Below the pieces are notes generated by a model. The model saw only the letters and a program-made list of their open reading frames with translations, did not search any database and was not told the origin of the DNA. Below, in pieces: positions 49,825-59,833 of a stretch of DNA of 64,000 nt. How positions within the stretch are numbered: the stretch's first letter is position 1; every line of letters starts with the position of its first letter. The stretch covers positions 170,189 to 234,188 of the forward strand of contig JACPXC010000001.1 of the NCBI GenBank assembly GCA_016196755.1, read 5' to 3'. The DNA comes from Elusimicrobiota bacterium (lineage in GTDB: Bacteria; Elusimicrobiota; Elusimicrobia; UBA1565). The position numbers and the translations under genes are program-made.

Positions 49825-50526
49825 TCAGTCCGTCGGGTCCTCTAGACGGTAACCAACGGCCGGTTCGGTCTTGATATGGCGGGGCCGCACCGGGTCGCGC
49901 TCGATGCGGTGGCGAAGTTGGTGGACCAGGATGCGCAGCGATTCCGGCGTGCCGGTATCTTCCTCTCCCCAGGCTTCCTTGAGCAACTGCGTCTGACTGA
50001 CGACTCTCCCGGCATGGCGAGCCAGGAGCGCGAGGATGTTGTACTGCAGCGGCGAGAGCCGCACCTCCTTCTTCCCCACCCAGACGCGACGAGCGACGAG
50101 ATCGACCCTGAGGTCGCCGTGACGGTAGAGCGGTTCCGGCTCTTTCCCCGCTCGTTCCGCGTGGCGCAGGGAAACGCGGATGCGCGCCATCAACTCTTCG
50201 ACCGCGAAGGGTTTGGTGAGGTAGTCGTCGGCGCCCGCGTCGAGGCCCCTGATCTTGTCCATGTCCTGCCCGCGAGCCGAAAGCACGATCACCGGCGCGG
50301 CAGTCCAGCTCCGCAGGCGCTTGAGCACCTCCATCCCGTCCATGTCGGGAAGGCCGAGGTCCAGGAGGATCACGTCCGGCTTCTTGGTCGCCGCAAGCTC
50401 CACGGCGACGCGGCCGGTCGTCGCCTCGACGACCTTGAAGCCTGCCTCGCTCAAAGAGGTGTGAAGGAACCGCAGGATCGGCAGCTCATCGTCCACGACC
50501 AGGACTGTCTTCGCGGACGCCATCAT
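49825..50526 (-). CDS. kdpE: Kdp response regulator KdpE
   Basis: The 233-residue OmpR-family regulator has a receiver domain with VLVVDDELPI, phospho-acceptor Asp in VILLDLGLPDMDG (about residue 54) and KPF near 103. The DNA-binding winged helix holds LSPLQYNILALLARHAGRVVSQTQLL and HIKTEPAVGYRL. Phosphorylated KdpE activates kdp transcription at low potassium or high osmolarity. It starts at ATG 50526, overlapping the kdpD stop. Confidence 0.95.
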   Translation of the reverse strand: MMASAKTVLVVDDELPILRFLHTSLSEAGFKVVEATTGRVAVELAATKKPDVILLDLGLPDMDGMEVLKRLRSWTAAPVIVLSARGQDMDKIRGLDAGADDYLTKPFAVEELMARIRVSLRHAERAGKEPEPLYRHGDLRVDLVARRVWVGKKEVRLSPLQYNILALLARHAGRVVSQTQLLKEAWGEEDTGTPESLRILVHQLRHRIERDPVRPRHIKTEPAVGYRLEDPTD

Positions 50527-53183
50527 GAGCCGGACTCCAGCGGCAGCGTGAAGCGAAACAGAGCGCCGCCCCCTTCCCGGTTCTCGGCCGTGATGCGGCC
50601 TCCGTGAACGGTGATGACCGCTTTGCAGATCGCTAGGCCGAGTCCCGCGCCCCCCGCGGGCGTCGCGGTGCGATAGAACTTCTCGAATACCCGCTCCAGG
50701 TCCTCGGGAGGGATGCCTGGGCCTCTGTCGGCCAACTCGACGACGAGAGAGCCATCCGCCGTCCGGGCCGAGAGTTCGATCGGCGACTTGGCGGGAGTGT
50801 GGCGCAAGGCGTTCTCGATGAGGTTGACGAAGACCTGCTCTATCAGGACGGCATCGATGGGAACCAGCGGCAGGTCCTCTGGGATCAAAGTCTTGAGCTT
50901 TCGGTCTGCTAGATCCGGCTCGAGCCGCTCGATGGCCGATCCGACGACCTCTTCGATCGAATGGGGCTCCTTTTTCAGCGCGACCGTGGCGGATTCCAGG
51001 CGCGTGGTCTCGATCAGGTTGTGCACCAGGCGGGCCAAGCGATGGGCTTCGTTGCGGATGTTGACCAGCAGCTCCGAAGCCTCTTTTTCCGCCAGGTTGC
51101 CGGCGGTCTGGATGAGACTGCTCGCCGACCCTATGATGGCCGCCAGCGGCGTGCGCAAGTCGTGGGAAACCGAGCTGAGCAGGGAGCTGCGCAGGCGTTC
51201 CGTCTCGGCCCGGAGTTGAGACTTCCGCACGTCTTCCTGAAGCCGGTCCACATCCAGGGCAAGCGCGAGTTGATGAGCGAGCGATTCGAGCAGCAGCATC
51301 TGCTCGGGGTTGAGGCGGTCCTCGCGTGACCTCGGCTGAACACGCAGCACGCCCATCGTCGCTTCGCCGCCGACCAAGGGGACATACAGGGCGTCGACCA
51401 CCGGAAGGGTCTGGGTCCCCAAGCCCGCGGGCTGGCCGAGATCGAAGACCCACTGGGCCACGCTGCGCTCCTTCTCGTCCAGTCCGCTGCGCGCGGCGGA
51501 CGTGGCGCGGACTTCCAGCCCCCCCTCGCGCCCAGGTAGAAGGATCATGACCTCGCTCTCGAAGACCTTGGCCAAGTGGCGGACGGCTGTCTCCAAGAGC
51601 GCCTCGACTCCTCGCGTGCTCGCCAACTGGCGGCTGAGGGCATGCAGGGTGGCCGTGCGCAACTCGCTGTGCCGCGCCTCCTCCATGCTCGCCTTCTGCC
51701 GAAGGGTCAGGTGGCTGATCAGGTACGAAGCGATGAACATCACGATGAAGGTGAAAATGTACTGCGTGTCGGCGACGGACATCGTGAATCGGGGCGGGAC
51801 GAAGAAGAAGTCGAAGCAGAGTACGCCGAGCAGCGAGTAGAGGGTCGCCGGTCCGCGGAAGCCGCGGGTGGCGACGATGAGCGCCCCGAGCAGGTAGACC
51901 ATCACGAGGTTGGTGAGCTGGAGGATCGGAAACAGCCCGAAACAGATCCCCGTCGCGATGGCGGCTGCGCCGACCGCGACCGCGTACTCCTTCCCAGGCG
52001 CAGGGGCGGAGGGCTCGACCAACAGCGAGGCCAGCGAGCCTTGGCTCGGTCCGCCGCGGAGCACGTCTACCTCGATGTCGCCGCTCTTTCGGATGAGATC
52101 GTCGACCAGGCTCCCCTGGATCACTTCGCGCCACCGCGGTCGGTCGCTCTTGCCGATGATGAGCTTCGTGACGTTGCGCTGACGCGCCAATTCCAGTATC
52201 CCTTCGACGACGTCTCGGGACGTGAGGCTCAGGGTCTCGGCGCCGAGCTGCTCGGCGAGCCGCAGATTCTCGACGGCGCTCAGGCGCGCGGACTCCGAGA
52301 GCGGGCGCCCGCTCGGCTGCACGAACACGGCGAGCCACTCGGCCTTGGCGCTTCCCGCGATCCGCCGGGCCGCGCGAACGAGGTTGGCCGAATAGGGCCC
52401 GGGTCCCACGCAGACCATGATGCGCTGCGCGGTCGGCCAGATCGCCTCCGGGGCCTGCTGGGAGCGGTAAGACTCCAGAACCGCGCCGACGCCCTCCGCG
52501 GTCACGCGCAGCGCCAATTCGCGCAGCGCGGTCAGGTTCGACAGCCGGAAGAAATTCTCGACCGCTCGGACCGCCTGCTCGGGGATATAGACGCGGCCGG
52601 CGCGCATCCGCTCCAGGAGCTCCTCCGGCGGCAAGTCGACGAGCTCGACGTCGGCCCGCTCCAGCACGGAGTCGGGGACGGTCTCTCGGACCGAGATCCC
52701 TGTGATCTGCGCCACGACGTCGTTGAGGCTCTCGAGATGCTGGACGTTGAGCGTGCTGTAGACGTCGATCCCGCGCTCAAGGAGTTCCAGGACGTCCTGC
52801 CAGCGCTTGGCATGCTTGCTGCCCGGCGCGTTGCTGTGCGCCAGCTCGTCGATCAGGATGAGCGCGGGAGCCCGCGCGAGGGCCGCGTCCAGGTCGAACT
52901 CCGACAGCTTGACGCCCCGGTGGTCCACCGCGCGGCGAGGCAGCACCGCCAGGCCTTCGAGGAGCGCCTGGGTCTCGAGGCGGCCGTGGGTCTCCGCCAC
53001 GCCCACCAGGACGGAGAGCCCGTCGCGCTGCTTGAGGCGGGCCGCCTCCAGCATGGAAAAGGTCTTGCCCACGCCAGGTGCGGCGCCGAGGAAAACCTTG
53101 AGCCGGCCGCCCCGCGAGCGCTGCTCTTCCTTTTGAGCCTGGGCCAGGAAAGATTCAGGACTCCTCTTGGCCTCTTTCGGCAT
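50523..53183 (-). CDS. kdpD: Kdp sensor histidine kinase KdpD
   Basis: The 886-residue kinase has the N-terminal KdpD domain with Walker A GAAPGVGKTFSM (about 32-43). A Usp domain follows (IMVCVGPGPYSANLVR to KSDRPRWREV), then four close membrane helices (DUF4118: GAAAIATGICFGLFPI, LVMVYLLGALIVATR), a GAF domain and the HisKA/HATPase module (SSVSHDLRTPLAAI with the phospho-His, NLIENALRHTP, DRGPGIPPEDL, GAGLGLAICKAV). It senses potassium, c-di-AMP or IIA-Ntr depending on species. It ends the structural part of the operon, four bases after kdpC. Confidence 0.96.
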   Translation of the reverse strand: MPKEAKRSPESFLAQAQKEEQRSRGGRLKVFLGAAPGVGKTFSMLEAARLKQRDGLSVLVGVAETHGRLETQALLEGLAVLPRRAVDHRGVKLSEFDLDAALARAPALILIDELAHSNAPGSKHAKRWQDVLELLERGIDVYSTLNVQHLESLNDVVAQITGISVRETVPDSVLERADVELVDLPPEELLERMRAGRVYIPEQAVRAVENFFRLSNLTALRELALRVTAEGVGAVLESYRSQQAPEAIWPTAQRIMVCVGPGPYSANLVRAARRIAGSAKAEWLAVFVQPSGRPLSESARLSAVENLRLAEQLGAETLSLTSRDVVEGILELARQRNVTKLIIGKSDRPRWREVIQGSLVDDLIRKSGDIEVDVLRGGPSQGSLASLLVEPSAPAPGKEYAVAVGAAAIATGICFGLFPILQLTNLVMVYLLGALIVATRGFRGPATLYSLLGVLCFDFFFVPPRFTMSVADTQYIFTFIVMFIASYLISHLTLRQKASMEEARHSELRTATLHALSRQLASTRGVEALLETAVRHLAKVFESEVMILLPGREGGLEVRATSAARSGLDEKERSVAQWVFDLGQPAGLGTQTLPVVDALYVPLVGGEATMGVLRVQPRSREDRLNPEQMLLLESLAHQLALALDVDRLQEDVRKSQLRAETERLRSSLLSSVSHDLRTPLAAIIGSASSLIQTAGNLAEKEASELLVNIRNEAHRLARLVHNLIETTRLESATVALKKEPHSIEEVVGSAIERLEPDLADRKLKTLIPEDLPLVPIDAVLIEQVFVNLIENALRHTPAKSPIELSARTADGSLVVELADRGPGIPPEDLERVFEKFYRTATPAGGAGLGLAICKAVITVHGGRITAENREGGGALFRFTLPLESGS

Positions 53184-53186
53184 AGA

Positions 53187-53783
53187 CTATTGTCGCAACT
53201 TCCCTGGAATGGCGTCCAACGCCAGATTGAGGGTCAGGACGTTCACGCGCGCTTCTCCGAGCAGCCCGAGGGTCCGGCGCTGCGTGTGGCGCTCGACTGC
53301 GCTCAAGACTTCCTCTACCGCAAGCCCGCGGGCGCGGGCGATCCTGGCGACTTGGTAGCGCGCGGCTTCGGGGGTGATGTGAGGATCGAGCCCGCTGGCC
53401 GAGGCGGTCACGAGATCCAGCGGGACAGGAGCGGAGCCTTCGCCATGCGCCTTCCGCAGCGCTTCGAGCCTCCCTTTGACGGCATCGGTCAGAGCCGGGT
53501 TCGCCGGTCCGAGATTCGAGCCGGAGGACGCGGCGGCGTTATACGGGAACGGGCCAGTGGCCGAGGGTCTCGCCCAAAAGTACCTTTGCCCGGTGAAAGA
53601 TTGTCCGATGAGGGCCGAGCCCCGCTCATGGCCGTCGGCCGCGACCATGGACCCATTCGCCTCCTTCGGGAAGACGAGCTGCGCCAGCCCGGTCATGAGG
53701 GCCGGATACACGAAGCCGGTCAGCGCGGTGAGGGCGAGCAGCATCAGAAGGGCGGGACGCAGTTGCGCGAGCAGTATCCTCAT
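53187..53783 (-). CDS. kdpC: K+-transporting ATPase subunit C
   Basis: The 198-residue protein has one N-terminal membrane helix ([24 protein letters not shown]) and a periplasmic domain with GSALIGQSF, the [22 protein letters not shown] block and [17 protein letters not shown]. KdpC stabilises the KdpFABC complex and raises ATP affinity. Start ATG 53783 overlaps kdpB by four bases. Confidence 0.96.
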   Translation of the reverse strand: MRILLAQLRPALLMLLALTALTGFVYPALMTGLAQLVFPKEANGSMVAADGHERGSALIGQSFTGQRYFWARPSATGPFPYNAAASSGSNLGPANPALTDAVKGRLEALRKAHGEGSAPVPLDLVTASASGLDPHITPEAARYQVARIARARGLAVEEVLSAVERHTQRRTLGLLGEARVNVLTLNLALDAIPGKLRQ

Positions 53784-55852
53784 GCCAACCCCAGCGCGGC
53801 CAAGAGCATATCGATGAGCTTGATGCCGATGAACGGCACGATCAGACCGCCGAGCCCGTAGACGAGGACGTTCGTGCGCAGAAGTTCCGAGGCGGAAAGC
53901 CGGCGGTAGTGGACGCCGCGAAGGGCCAGCGGGATCAGGCAGACGATGATGAGCGCATTGAAGATGACGGCCGACATGATGGCGCTCTGCGGCGTGGCGA
54001 GACCCATGACGTTGAGCTTGCCAAGGGCGGGATAGGTCGCCGCGAAGGCAGCCGGAATGATCGCGAAGTATTTGGCCACGTCATTGGAGATGCTGAAGGT
54101 CGTGAGCGCTCCTCGCGTCATCAGCAGTTGCTTGCCGATCTCCACGATCTCGAGCAGCTTGGTCGGGTTGGAGTCCAGGTCCACCATGTTCCCGGCTTCC
54201 TTGGCCGCCTGGGTGCCGGTGTTCATCGCCACGGCCACGTCGGCTTGGGCCAAGGCCGGGGCGTCGTTGGTGCCGTCTCCGGTCATGGCGATGAGCCTGC
54301 CTTCGCCCTGGAGCTTGCGGATGAGCTTGAGCTTGTCCTCGGGGGTCGCTTGTGCCAGGAAGTCGTCCACCCCCGCCTCGGCCGCGATCGCCGCGGCCGT
54401 GAGCGGGTTGTCGCCGGTGACCATGACCGTCTTGATGCCCATGTGGCGCAGCGCCGCGAACCTGTCGCGGATGCCGCCTTTGACGATGTCCTTGAGGCGG
54501 ATGACGCCGAGGACCTTGGTCCCCTCGCAGACGACGAGCGGCGTCTCGCCCCGCCGGGCGACCCCCTCGACGAACTGGCGCGTGGCGGCGGGAAACGACG
54601 CGCCGAGTGACTTGAGATACCCGTCCACGGCGTCCGCCGCCCCCTTGCGGATGTTCCGCCCGGGCAGGTCCACTCCGCTCATGCGGGTCTGGGCTGTGAA
54701 AGGGACGAAATGGGCGTGCAGCTCGTGGAGTTCCCGGCCGCGCAGCCCGTACTTCTCTTTGGCGAGCACGACGATGCTGCGTCCCTCCGGCGTTTCGTCG
54801 GTCAGCGAGGCGAGCTGCGCCGCATCGGCGAGGGCCTCCGCAGTGACGCCGTCGGACGCGATGAACTCGGTGGCCTGGCGGTTGCCGAGGGTGATCGTGC
54901 CCGTCTTGTCCAGGAGGAGCACGTCCACGTCGCCGGCGGCTTCGACGGCGCGGCCCGACGTGGCGACGACGTTGGCCTGGATGAGCCGGTCCATGCCGGC
55001 GACGCCGATGGCCGAAAGGAGGCCGCCGATGGTCGTGGGCGCGAGGCAGACGAACAGCGCGACTACCACCGTGACCGGGATGGGCGCTCCCGCTCCGGCC
55101 GCCTGCACGCTGTAGATCGAGTAGGGGAGGAGCGTGCCGCAAGCCAGCAGGAAGATGATGGTCATACCGGCCAGCAGGATGTTGAGGGCGATCTCGTTGG
55201 GCGTCTTCTGGCGCTTGGCCCCTTCTACCAGCGAGATCATCTTGTCGAGGAAGCTCTCGCCCGGATTGGCCGTGATGCGCACGACGATCCAGTCCGAGAT
55301 GACGACGGTCCCCCCGGTCACCGCGCTGCGGTCGCCGCCGCTCTCGCGGATGACCGGGGCGCTCTCGCCGGTGATGGCGGCCTCGTTGACGGAGGCGATG
55401 CCTTCGACCACCTCGCCGTCGCCCGGGATGAAATCGCCGGCCTCCACCAGGACGAAGTCTCCGGCTCGGAGTTGGCCCGAGGGGACGAGCGTGACCTTCC
55501 CTTCCCGGTCGGGCTTCCCCAGCTTCTTGGCCTGGATCTCGCGCCGGGCTTTGCGGAGTGTGTCGGCTTGCGCCTTTCCCCGCCCTTCCGCCATCGCCTC
55601 CGCGAAGTTGGCGAACAGCACCGTGAACCATAGCCAGAGCGAGACCGCGAAGATGAAGGCGGGACTCGCTTCGCCATCCCCCAACAGGGCCTGAACGCCG
55701 AGGCCCAGGGTGAGCCAGCTCCCGACGTAGACGCAGAACATCACCGGATTGCGAAGCTGATGGAGCGGTGAGAGCTTGCGCACGCTGTCGGCGAACGCCC
55801 GCCGCAGCAGCGGAAGGTCGAACAGAGGCCTTTCTTGGGACTTAGAGCTCAT
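53780..55852 (-). CDS. kdpB: K+-transporting P-type ATPase subunit B
   Basis: The 690-residue P1A ATPase has the phosphorylation motif DKTGTIT (about residue 310), the actuator motif TGESAPV with the regulatory serine, the nucleotide-binding MSGVDLPG, and the hinge [17 protein letters not shown]. Membrane helices flank these domains. It hydrolyses ATP to drive K+ through KdpA. Start ATG 55852 overlaps kdpA (ATGA). An upstream in-frame extension is not needed. Confidence 0.97.
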   Translation of the reverse strand: MSSKSQERPLFDLPLLRRAFADSVRKLSPLHQLRNPVMFCVYVGSWLTLGLGVQALLGDGEASPAFIFAVSLWLWFTVLFANFAEAMAEGRGKAQADTLRKARREIQAKKLGKPDREGKVTLVPSGQLRAGDFVLVEAGDFIPGDGEVVEGIASVNEAAITGESAPVIRESGGDRSAVTGGTVVISDWIVVRITANPGESFLDKMISLVEGAKRQKTPNEIALNILLAGMTIIFLLACGTLLPYSIYSVQAAGAGAPIPVTVVVALFVCLAPTTIGGLLSAIGVAGMDRLIQANVVATSGRAVEAAGDVDVLLLDKTGTITLGNRQATEFIASDGVTAEALADAAQLASLTDETPEGRSIVVLAKEKYGLRGRELHELHAHFVPFTAQTRMSGVDLPGRNIRKGAADAVDGYLKSLGASFPAATRQFVEGVARRGETPLVVCEGTKVLGVIRLKDIVKGGIRDRFAALRHMGIKTVMVTGDNPLTAAAIAAEAGVDDFLAQATPEDKLKLIRKLQGEGRLIAMTGDGTNDAPALAQADVAVAMNTGTQAAKEAGNMVDLDSNPTKLLEIVEIGKQLLMTRGALTTFSISNDVAKYFAIIPAAFAATYPALGKLNVMGLATPQSAIMSAVIFNALIIVCLIPLALRGVHYRRLSASELLRTNVLVYGLGGLIVPFIGIKLIDMLLAALGLA

Positions 55853-57579
55853 GAAGCCCCCGCCATGAGGAGATGCTCCACAACCGGTCCCAGGGCCAGA
55901 GCGGGCACGAAGGTAAGAGCCCCGACGATCAGGACGACGGCCACGAGGAGGCACACGAAGAGTGGTGTGTGCGTGGGCAGCGTCCCCTCGCCGGGCGGCA
56001 CGAGCTTCTTGCGCGCCAGCGAGCCGGCCATGGCCAGCACGGGGACGATGATCCAGTAGCGGCTGATCAACATGACCACGCCGCCGAGGACGTTGTAGAA
56101 CGGCGTGTTCGCGTTCAGGCCCGCGAACGCGCTGCCGTTGTTGTTGCCCATCGAGGAGAAGGCGTAGAGGACTTCGCTGAAGCCGTGGGCCGAAGGGTTC
56201 GACATCGAGGCCCTTGCTCGCGTGACCACGGCGACCGCGGTCGGCAGCAGGACCAGGAAGGCCGGGATCAGGACGACGAGCGAGGCCATCTGCATCTCGA
56301 AGGGCTCGATCTTCTTTCCAAGATACTCGGGGGTCCGCCCCACCATCAGCCCGGCCACGAAGACCGCTACCACCACGAACACGAGCATGCCGTACAGGCC
56401 GGAGCCGACGCCGCCGAAGATGACCTCGCCGAGCTGCATCAGGAACAGTGGAGGCAGGCCCCCGAGCGGCATGAAGGAGTCATGCATCGCGTTGACCGAG
56501 CCGTTCGAGGCCGCCGTGGTGGCGCAGGCCCAGAGCGCCGAGCTGGCCACGCCGAAGCGGACCTCCTTGCCTTCCATGTTTCCGCCTGGGGAGGCTCCGA
56601 GCGCAGTCAGCGCGGGGTTGCCTCCCTGTTCGGCATACGCGCAGATCAGGAAGAGAGGCACGAAGATGACGATCATGGCCGCAAGCAGCGCCCAACCTTG
56701 CCGCCGGTCGCGTACCATGACGCCGAACATCATGCAGCAGGCGGCCGGCAACGCCAGGATGGCCCACAGCTCCAGGAAGTTCGACAACGGCGTCGGGTTC
56801 TCGAGCGGATGCGCCGAGTTGACGTTGTAATAGCCGCCGCCGTTGGTGCCGAGCTGCTTGATGGCGACCTGGGAGGCCACCGGGCCAAGCGGGATCGCCT
56901 GCTCGGAGGCCGACTGCTTCCGCCCATCGACCTCATAGGCGACCGGATCGAGCAGCTCGACTTTGGCAGACGGACGGAAGGTCTGCACCACGCCTTGCGA
57001 AACCAGCGCCAGAGCCAGCAGCGTCGACAGCGGCAACAGCATGTAGAGGGTCCCGCGCACGAGGTCGGCCCAGAAGTTCCCGAGCTGGGTCGTCTCGCGT
57101 GAGGCAAGCCCGCGCGTGAGCGCCGCCAGCACGGCCATGCCGGTCGCGGCCGAGACGAAGTTTTGGACGGTCATCGCCGCCATCTGCGTGAGGTAGCTGA
57201 GGGTCGTCTCTCCGCCGTACGATTGCCAGTTCGTGTTGGACGCGAAGCTCGCCGCCGCATTGAACGCGGTATGGCCCGCCACTGCAGACAGCCCTTGGGG
57301 ATTGAGCGGCAGCGAGCCCTGCAGGCGCTCGAACGCGTAGACCAGCAGGACGCCGAGAAAATTGAAGGTGAGGACCGCGCCCGCGTACGCCTTCCAGTCC
57401 ATCGGCTGCTCGGGGTCCACGCCGCAAAGCCGGTAGAGGAGCCGCTCCATGGGGCCGAGGACACGGCCGGTCGCCCCGGAGCGGCCCTCGTAGACTCGCG
57501 CCATGTAGGGCCCGAACGCGGCGGCGAAGCCGAGGACCGCCGCGAGATAGAGCGTGAGCTGAAGCAGGGCGTCTCTCAT
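55849..57579 (-). CDS. kdpA: K+-transporting ATPase subunit A
   Basis: The 576-residue channel-like subunit is of the SKT superfamily, with four selectivity-filter loops: [12 protein letters not shown] (about residue 112), [15 protein letters not shown] (about 232), SNGSVNAM and [11 protein letters not shown]. About ten membrane helices are visible. It picks K+ with high affinity from the periplasm. It starts at ATG 57579, eight bases after the kdpF stop. Confidence 0.97.
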   Translation of the reverse strand: MRDALLQLTLYLAAVLGFAAAFGPYMARVYEGRSGATGRVLGPMERLLYRLCGVDPEQPMDWKAYAGAVLTFNFLGVLLVYAFERLQGSLPLNPQGLSAVAGHTAFNAAASFASNTNWQSYGGETTLSYLTQMAAMTVQNFVSAATGMAVLAALTRGLASRETTQLGNFWADLVRGTLYMLLPLSTLLALALVSQGVVQTFRPSAKVELLDPVAYEVDGRKQSASEQAIPLGPVASQVAIKQLGTNGGGYYNVNSAHPLENPTPLSNFLELWAILALPAACCMMFGVMVRDRRQGWALLAAMIVIFVPLFLICAYAEQGGNPALTALGASPGGNMEGKEVRFGVASSALWACATTAASNGSVNAMHDSFMPLGGLPPLFLMQLGEVIFGGVGSGLYGMLVFVVVAVFVAGLMVGRTPEYLGKKIEPFEMQMASLVVLIPAFLVLLPTAVAVVTRARASMSNPSAHGFSEVLYAFSSMGNNNGSAFAGLNANTPFYNVLGGVVMLISRYWIIVPVLAMAGSLARKKLVPPGEGTLPTHTPLFVCLLVAVVLIVGALTFVPALALGPVVEHLLMAGAS

Positions 57580-57586
57580 CGCTCCC

Positions 57587-57676
57587 TCAGAACAGCTCCG
57601 GCTTGAACAGCGCGACCAGCAGATAGACCGATAGCCCGGCCGACAGCGTCAGCGCGGTCCAATAGACGGGCGTCAC
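57587..57676 (-). CDS. kdpF: KdpF small subunit
   Basis: GTG 57676 to TGA 57587 encodes 29 residues, the usual KdpF length: one membrane helix with the family pattern LTLSAGLSVYLLVALFKPE. KdpF acts like a lipid-like stabiliser of the KdpFABC complex. GTG overlaps the stop of the preceding 32-residue gene (GTGA). Confidence 0.9.
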   Translation of the reverse strand: MTPVYWTALTLSAGLSVYLLVALFKPELF

Positions 57677-57771
57677 GACCCGCTCGTGGACAGCCGGTCG
57701 AACGCCTCGACGAGCAGCCAAGTCGCCGCGAAGAACGCAGCGGTGAGTCCGACATTCAACAGATCCTCCAT
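57673..57771 (-). CDS. 32-residue membrane peptide before kdpF
   Basis: ATG 57771 to TGA 57673 encodes MEDLLNVGLTAAFFAATWLL followed by a short charged tail. One membrane helix, good AGGGGGA ribosome site, and translational coupling to kdpF argue it is real. Similar tiny proteins precede kdpF in several genomes and may be an added Kdp subunit; the role is not established. Confidence 0.7.
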   Translation of the reverse strand: MEDLLNVGLTAAFFAATWLLVEAFDRLSTSGS

Positions 57772-57782
57772 TCCATTTCCCC

Positions 57783-58859
57783 CTAAAAGGTCAGGCCGAG
57801 CGACGAGGCGAGAAAGCCGTCGGTCTTCGCGAAGCCCGACCGCGTCGGATAGACGGGGTTCTCGCCCCAGAAATGCCGCAGCTCGTTCCGCCAGAGGAGC
57901 TGCGGATGCAGGGCCATGTCGAGATTGATCGAGGCCGCCGTGGTCCGGAACGATCCTTGTCCGCCGGTGGTCACGATGACTTGATCCTCGTCGACATATC
58001 GCTCGACCCGGCCGGTCGCCGAGAGCCGGTCCGTAAGACGCCAACGGGCGAGCAGCGCGCCCGCGTACCACTTGGAGAATCCCCCTCCGCTCAGCTTTCT
58101 TTGGATGCCATAGTCCGCGGCGGCGGCGCCTTGCACCCTGCCGAACGCAGGCGTCTTGAGCACGACGTTGTTGAAGAAGCGGCCGCGGTTGCCGACCTCC
58201 TGGCCGTAGAAGTTGTTGTAGGTGACCGACCACCCTTCGGTCGGGGCGAAGGCGAGCTGGACTCCTAGCGCCTTGTTCTCGTTGTTTTCGGAGATGTTCT
58301 GCCAGCCGTTGACCACGTGGAGCTGGCTCGAGAAGCTCTCGGTCCACTGGTAGCTGGCCTTCACCCCCGCCTGGTAATAAGGAGAGAAGTCGCTCATCAG
58401 GAGCCGGCTGTAGCCCCAGTTGTCCCGCGAGATCCAGCTCTCCAGGCCGATATGCGAGAGGTAGATGCCGCCGTCGATCCACAGCTTGTCCGTGACTCGA
58501 TAGCCGACGACCGCTTCCTGGATGTGCCGGGTGAGGTCGGAGCCGCTCACGGTCCCGACGCGCGGCTCGCCGCCGTAATTGCTCTGCACCGAGTTGCCGG
58601 CCTGAAGCGCGAGCCGGCCTCGGACACGGTCCTCGCTGACTACCGCCTCTATAAACGCCAGGTTCACGTTGAACTCGTTGTGCCTCGCGGGCTGGGTTGT
58701 GAATGCGCGGTCGCGCAAGGGAGGCCGCTGAAAGTCGTAGGCGTAATACGTGTCCACGAAGCCGCCGAAGCGCACAGGCAGCCGCGAGAGTGAGGTCGCT
58801 TCCGTGGCTAGAGCGGACGTAGGCAACAGGGAGGCGATTAGGAACACGGCTGTCTTCAT
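57783..58859 (-). CDS. Outer-membrane beta-barrel protein linked to kdp
   Basis: The 358-residue protein has a signal peptide (KTAVFLIASLLPTSALA), then GGFVDTYYAYDFQRP, repeated amphipathic strands and terminal LGLTF. It belongs by pattern to the putative beta-barrel/porin group often found beside kdpF. It may let K+ cross the outer membrane for the Kdp pump. ATG 58859 overlaps the Usp-like gene by ATGA. Confidence 0.8.
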   Translation of the reverse strand: MKTAVFLIASLLPTSALATEATSLSRLPVRFGGFVDTYYAYDFQRPPLRDRAFTTQPARHNEFNVNLAFIEAVVSEDRVRGRLALQAGNSVQSNYGGEPRVGTVSGSDLTRHIQEAVVGYRVTDKLWIDGGIYLSHIGLESWISRDNWGYSRLLMSDFSPYYQAGVKASYQWTESFSSQLHVVNGWQNISENNENKALGVQLAFAPTEGWSVTYNNFYGQEVGNRGRFFNNVVLKTPAFGRVQGAAAADYGIQRKLSGGGFSKWYAGALLARWRLTDRLSATGRVERYVDEDQVIVTTGGQGSFRTTAASINLDMALHPQLLWRNELRHFWGENPVYPTRSGFAKTDGFLASSLGLTF

Positions 58860-59236
58860 TCTGGAAACTCCACGCTCGCTCCAAAAACGCTGCCCGTCAG
58901 GACCCAAAGCAGCGCGAGAACGCCCGTCGCCGTGGCGATGTCCGAGATCGGCTTTCCCCACCGCTTCCAGGCGACCGGGCCGAACAGGACGTGGGTCACT
59001 CGCCGGGTCCGAGCGAAGCCCACGATGGCTTCCGCCGGCGTGTCCGATTCCAAGTACCAGGACGCGGCATGGGCCTCTTCGGCCAGCCGCTGGTGCTCCG
59101 GCGGATGCGCCGAGCCGCGAGGGAAGACATGCACCACCACCATATCCCCCTTCAACTCGGATGTAAGACTTGCCGCTGATTCCAACACATCGCCGGCGAG
59201 GTCCTCGTCGTTTGGTAAGCAGACCATCAGCGTCAT
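58856..59236 (-). CDS. Usp-like protein with C-terminal membrane helix
   Basis: The 126-residue product begins like the Usp domain of KdpD (MVCLPNDEDLAGDVLESAASL, VVVHVFPRGSAHPPEHQRL, TRRVTHVLFGP). It ends with one membrane helix (ISDIATATGVLALLWVLTGSVFG). It looks like a detached membrane-bound copy of a KdpD sensor module and could modulate Kdp signalling. ATGA overlap with the barrel gene. Confidence 0.65.
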   Translation of the reverse strand: MTLMVCLPNDEDLAGDVLESAASLTSELKGDMVVVHVFPRGSAHPPEHQRLAEEAHAASWYLESDTPAEAIVGFARTRRVTHVLFGPVAWKRWGKPISDIATATGVLALLWVLTGSVFGASVEFPE

Positions 59237-59306
59237 CCGATACAGAATACCGGAGCCCGCCGTTACCGCTCCATAGTCGACCCATTATCGGTCCGTTAAC
59301 CCGCCT

Positions 59307-59777
59307 TCAGAGGGGCAGGTCGGCCAGAAGGCTGTAAAGAGCGGTCGCGGTCGAAGCCCGCTTGAGCCGACGCAGGAGCTTGGCGTCGGATGCGATCCGG
59401 CTGAGGCTTGCCAGGATGGTCAGGTGGGATTTTGGCGCCGCTTCCGGGACAGCAAGCAGGAAGACGAAGTTCACCGGCTCGCCGTCCGCGGCCCGGAAAT
59501 CGACCGGTTCGGCCCCGAGGCCGACCGCCAATCGGGGATAGGAAAGACTGCGGGAGCGGGCATGAGGAATGGCGACGCCGGACCCAATCCCGGTGGAGCC
59601 GACCTTCTCCCGGGCAAGTATCGCGGCCTTCAGCTCCTGGCGGGTTCCTGAGTTGCCGGGCAGGTCTAGAACGAGCGAGTTGACGAGCACATCGATGGCG
59701 TCCTCGGGGGTTCTCGCTTGCAGAGGGACGACCACCGATTCCGGGCGCAAGATGTCGGACAAGTGCCGAAGTTCCAT
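59307..59777 (-). CDS. PTS IIA (PtsN/IIA-Ntr-like) protein
   Basis: The 156-residue protein has the IIA fold with phospho-His in GSGVAIPHARSRSLSYP (about residue 68) and FVFLLAVPEAAPKSHLTILASLSRI. In enteric bacteria unphosphorylated IIA-Ntr binds KdpD and controls K+ uptake, so its place at the head of this Kdp operon is meaningful. The 70-base gap to the Usp-like gene leaves room for a promoter. The IS copy at 59834 lies just upstream. Confidence 0.85.
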   Translation of the reverse strand: MELRHLSDILRPESVVVPLQARTPEDAIDVLVNSLVLDLPGNSGTRQELKAAILAREKVGSTGIGSGVAIPHARSRSLSYPRLAVGLGAEPVDFRAADGEPVNFVFLLAVPEAAPKSHLTILASLSRIASDAKLLRRLKRASTATALYSLLADLPL

Positions 59778-59833
59778 ACCTGAATACAGTACCGCGATAG
59801 ACCGTTAACAGTCCATTATCATGGTCTTAGGGC

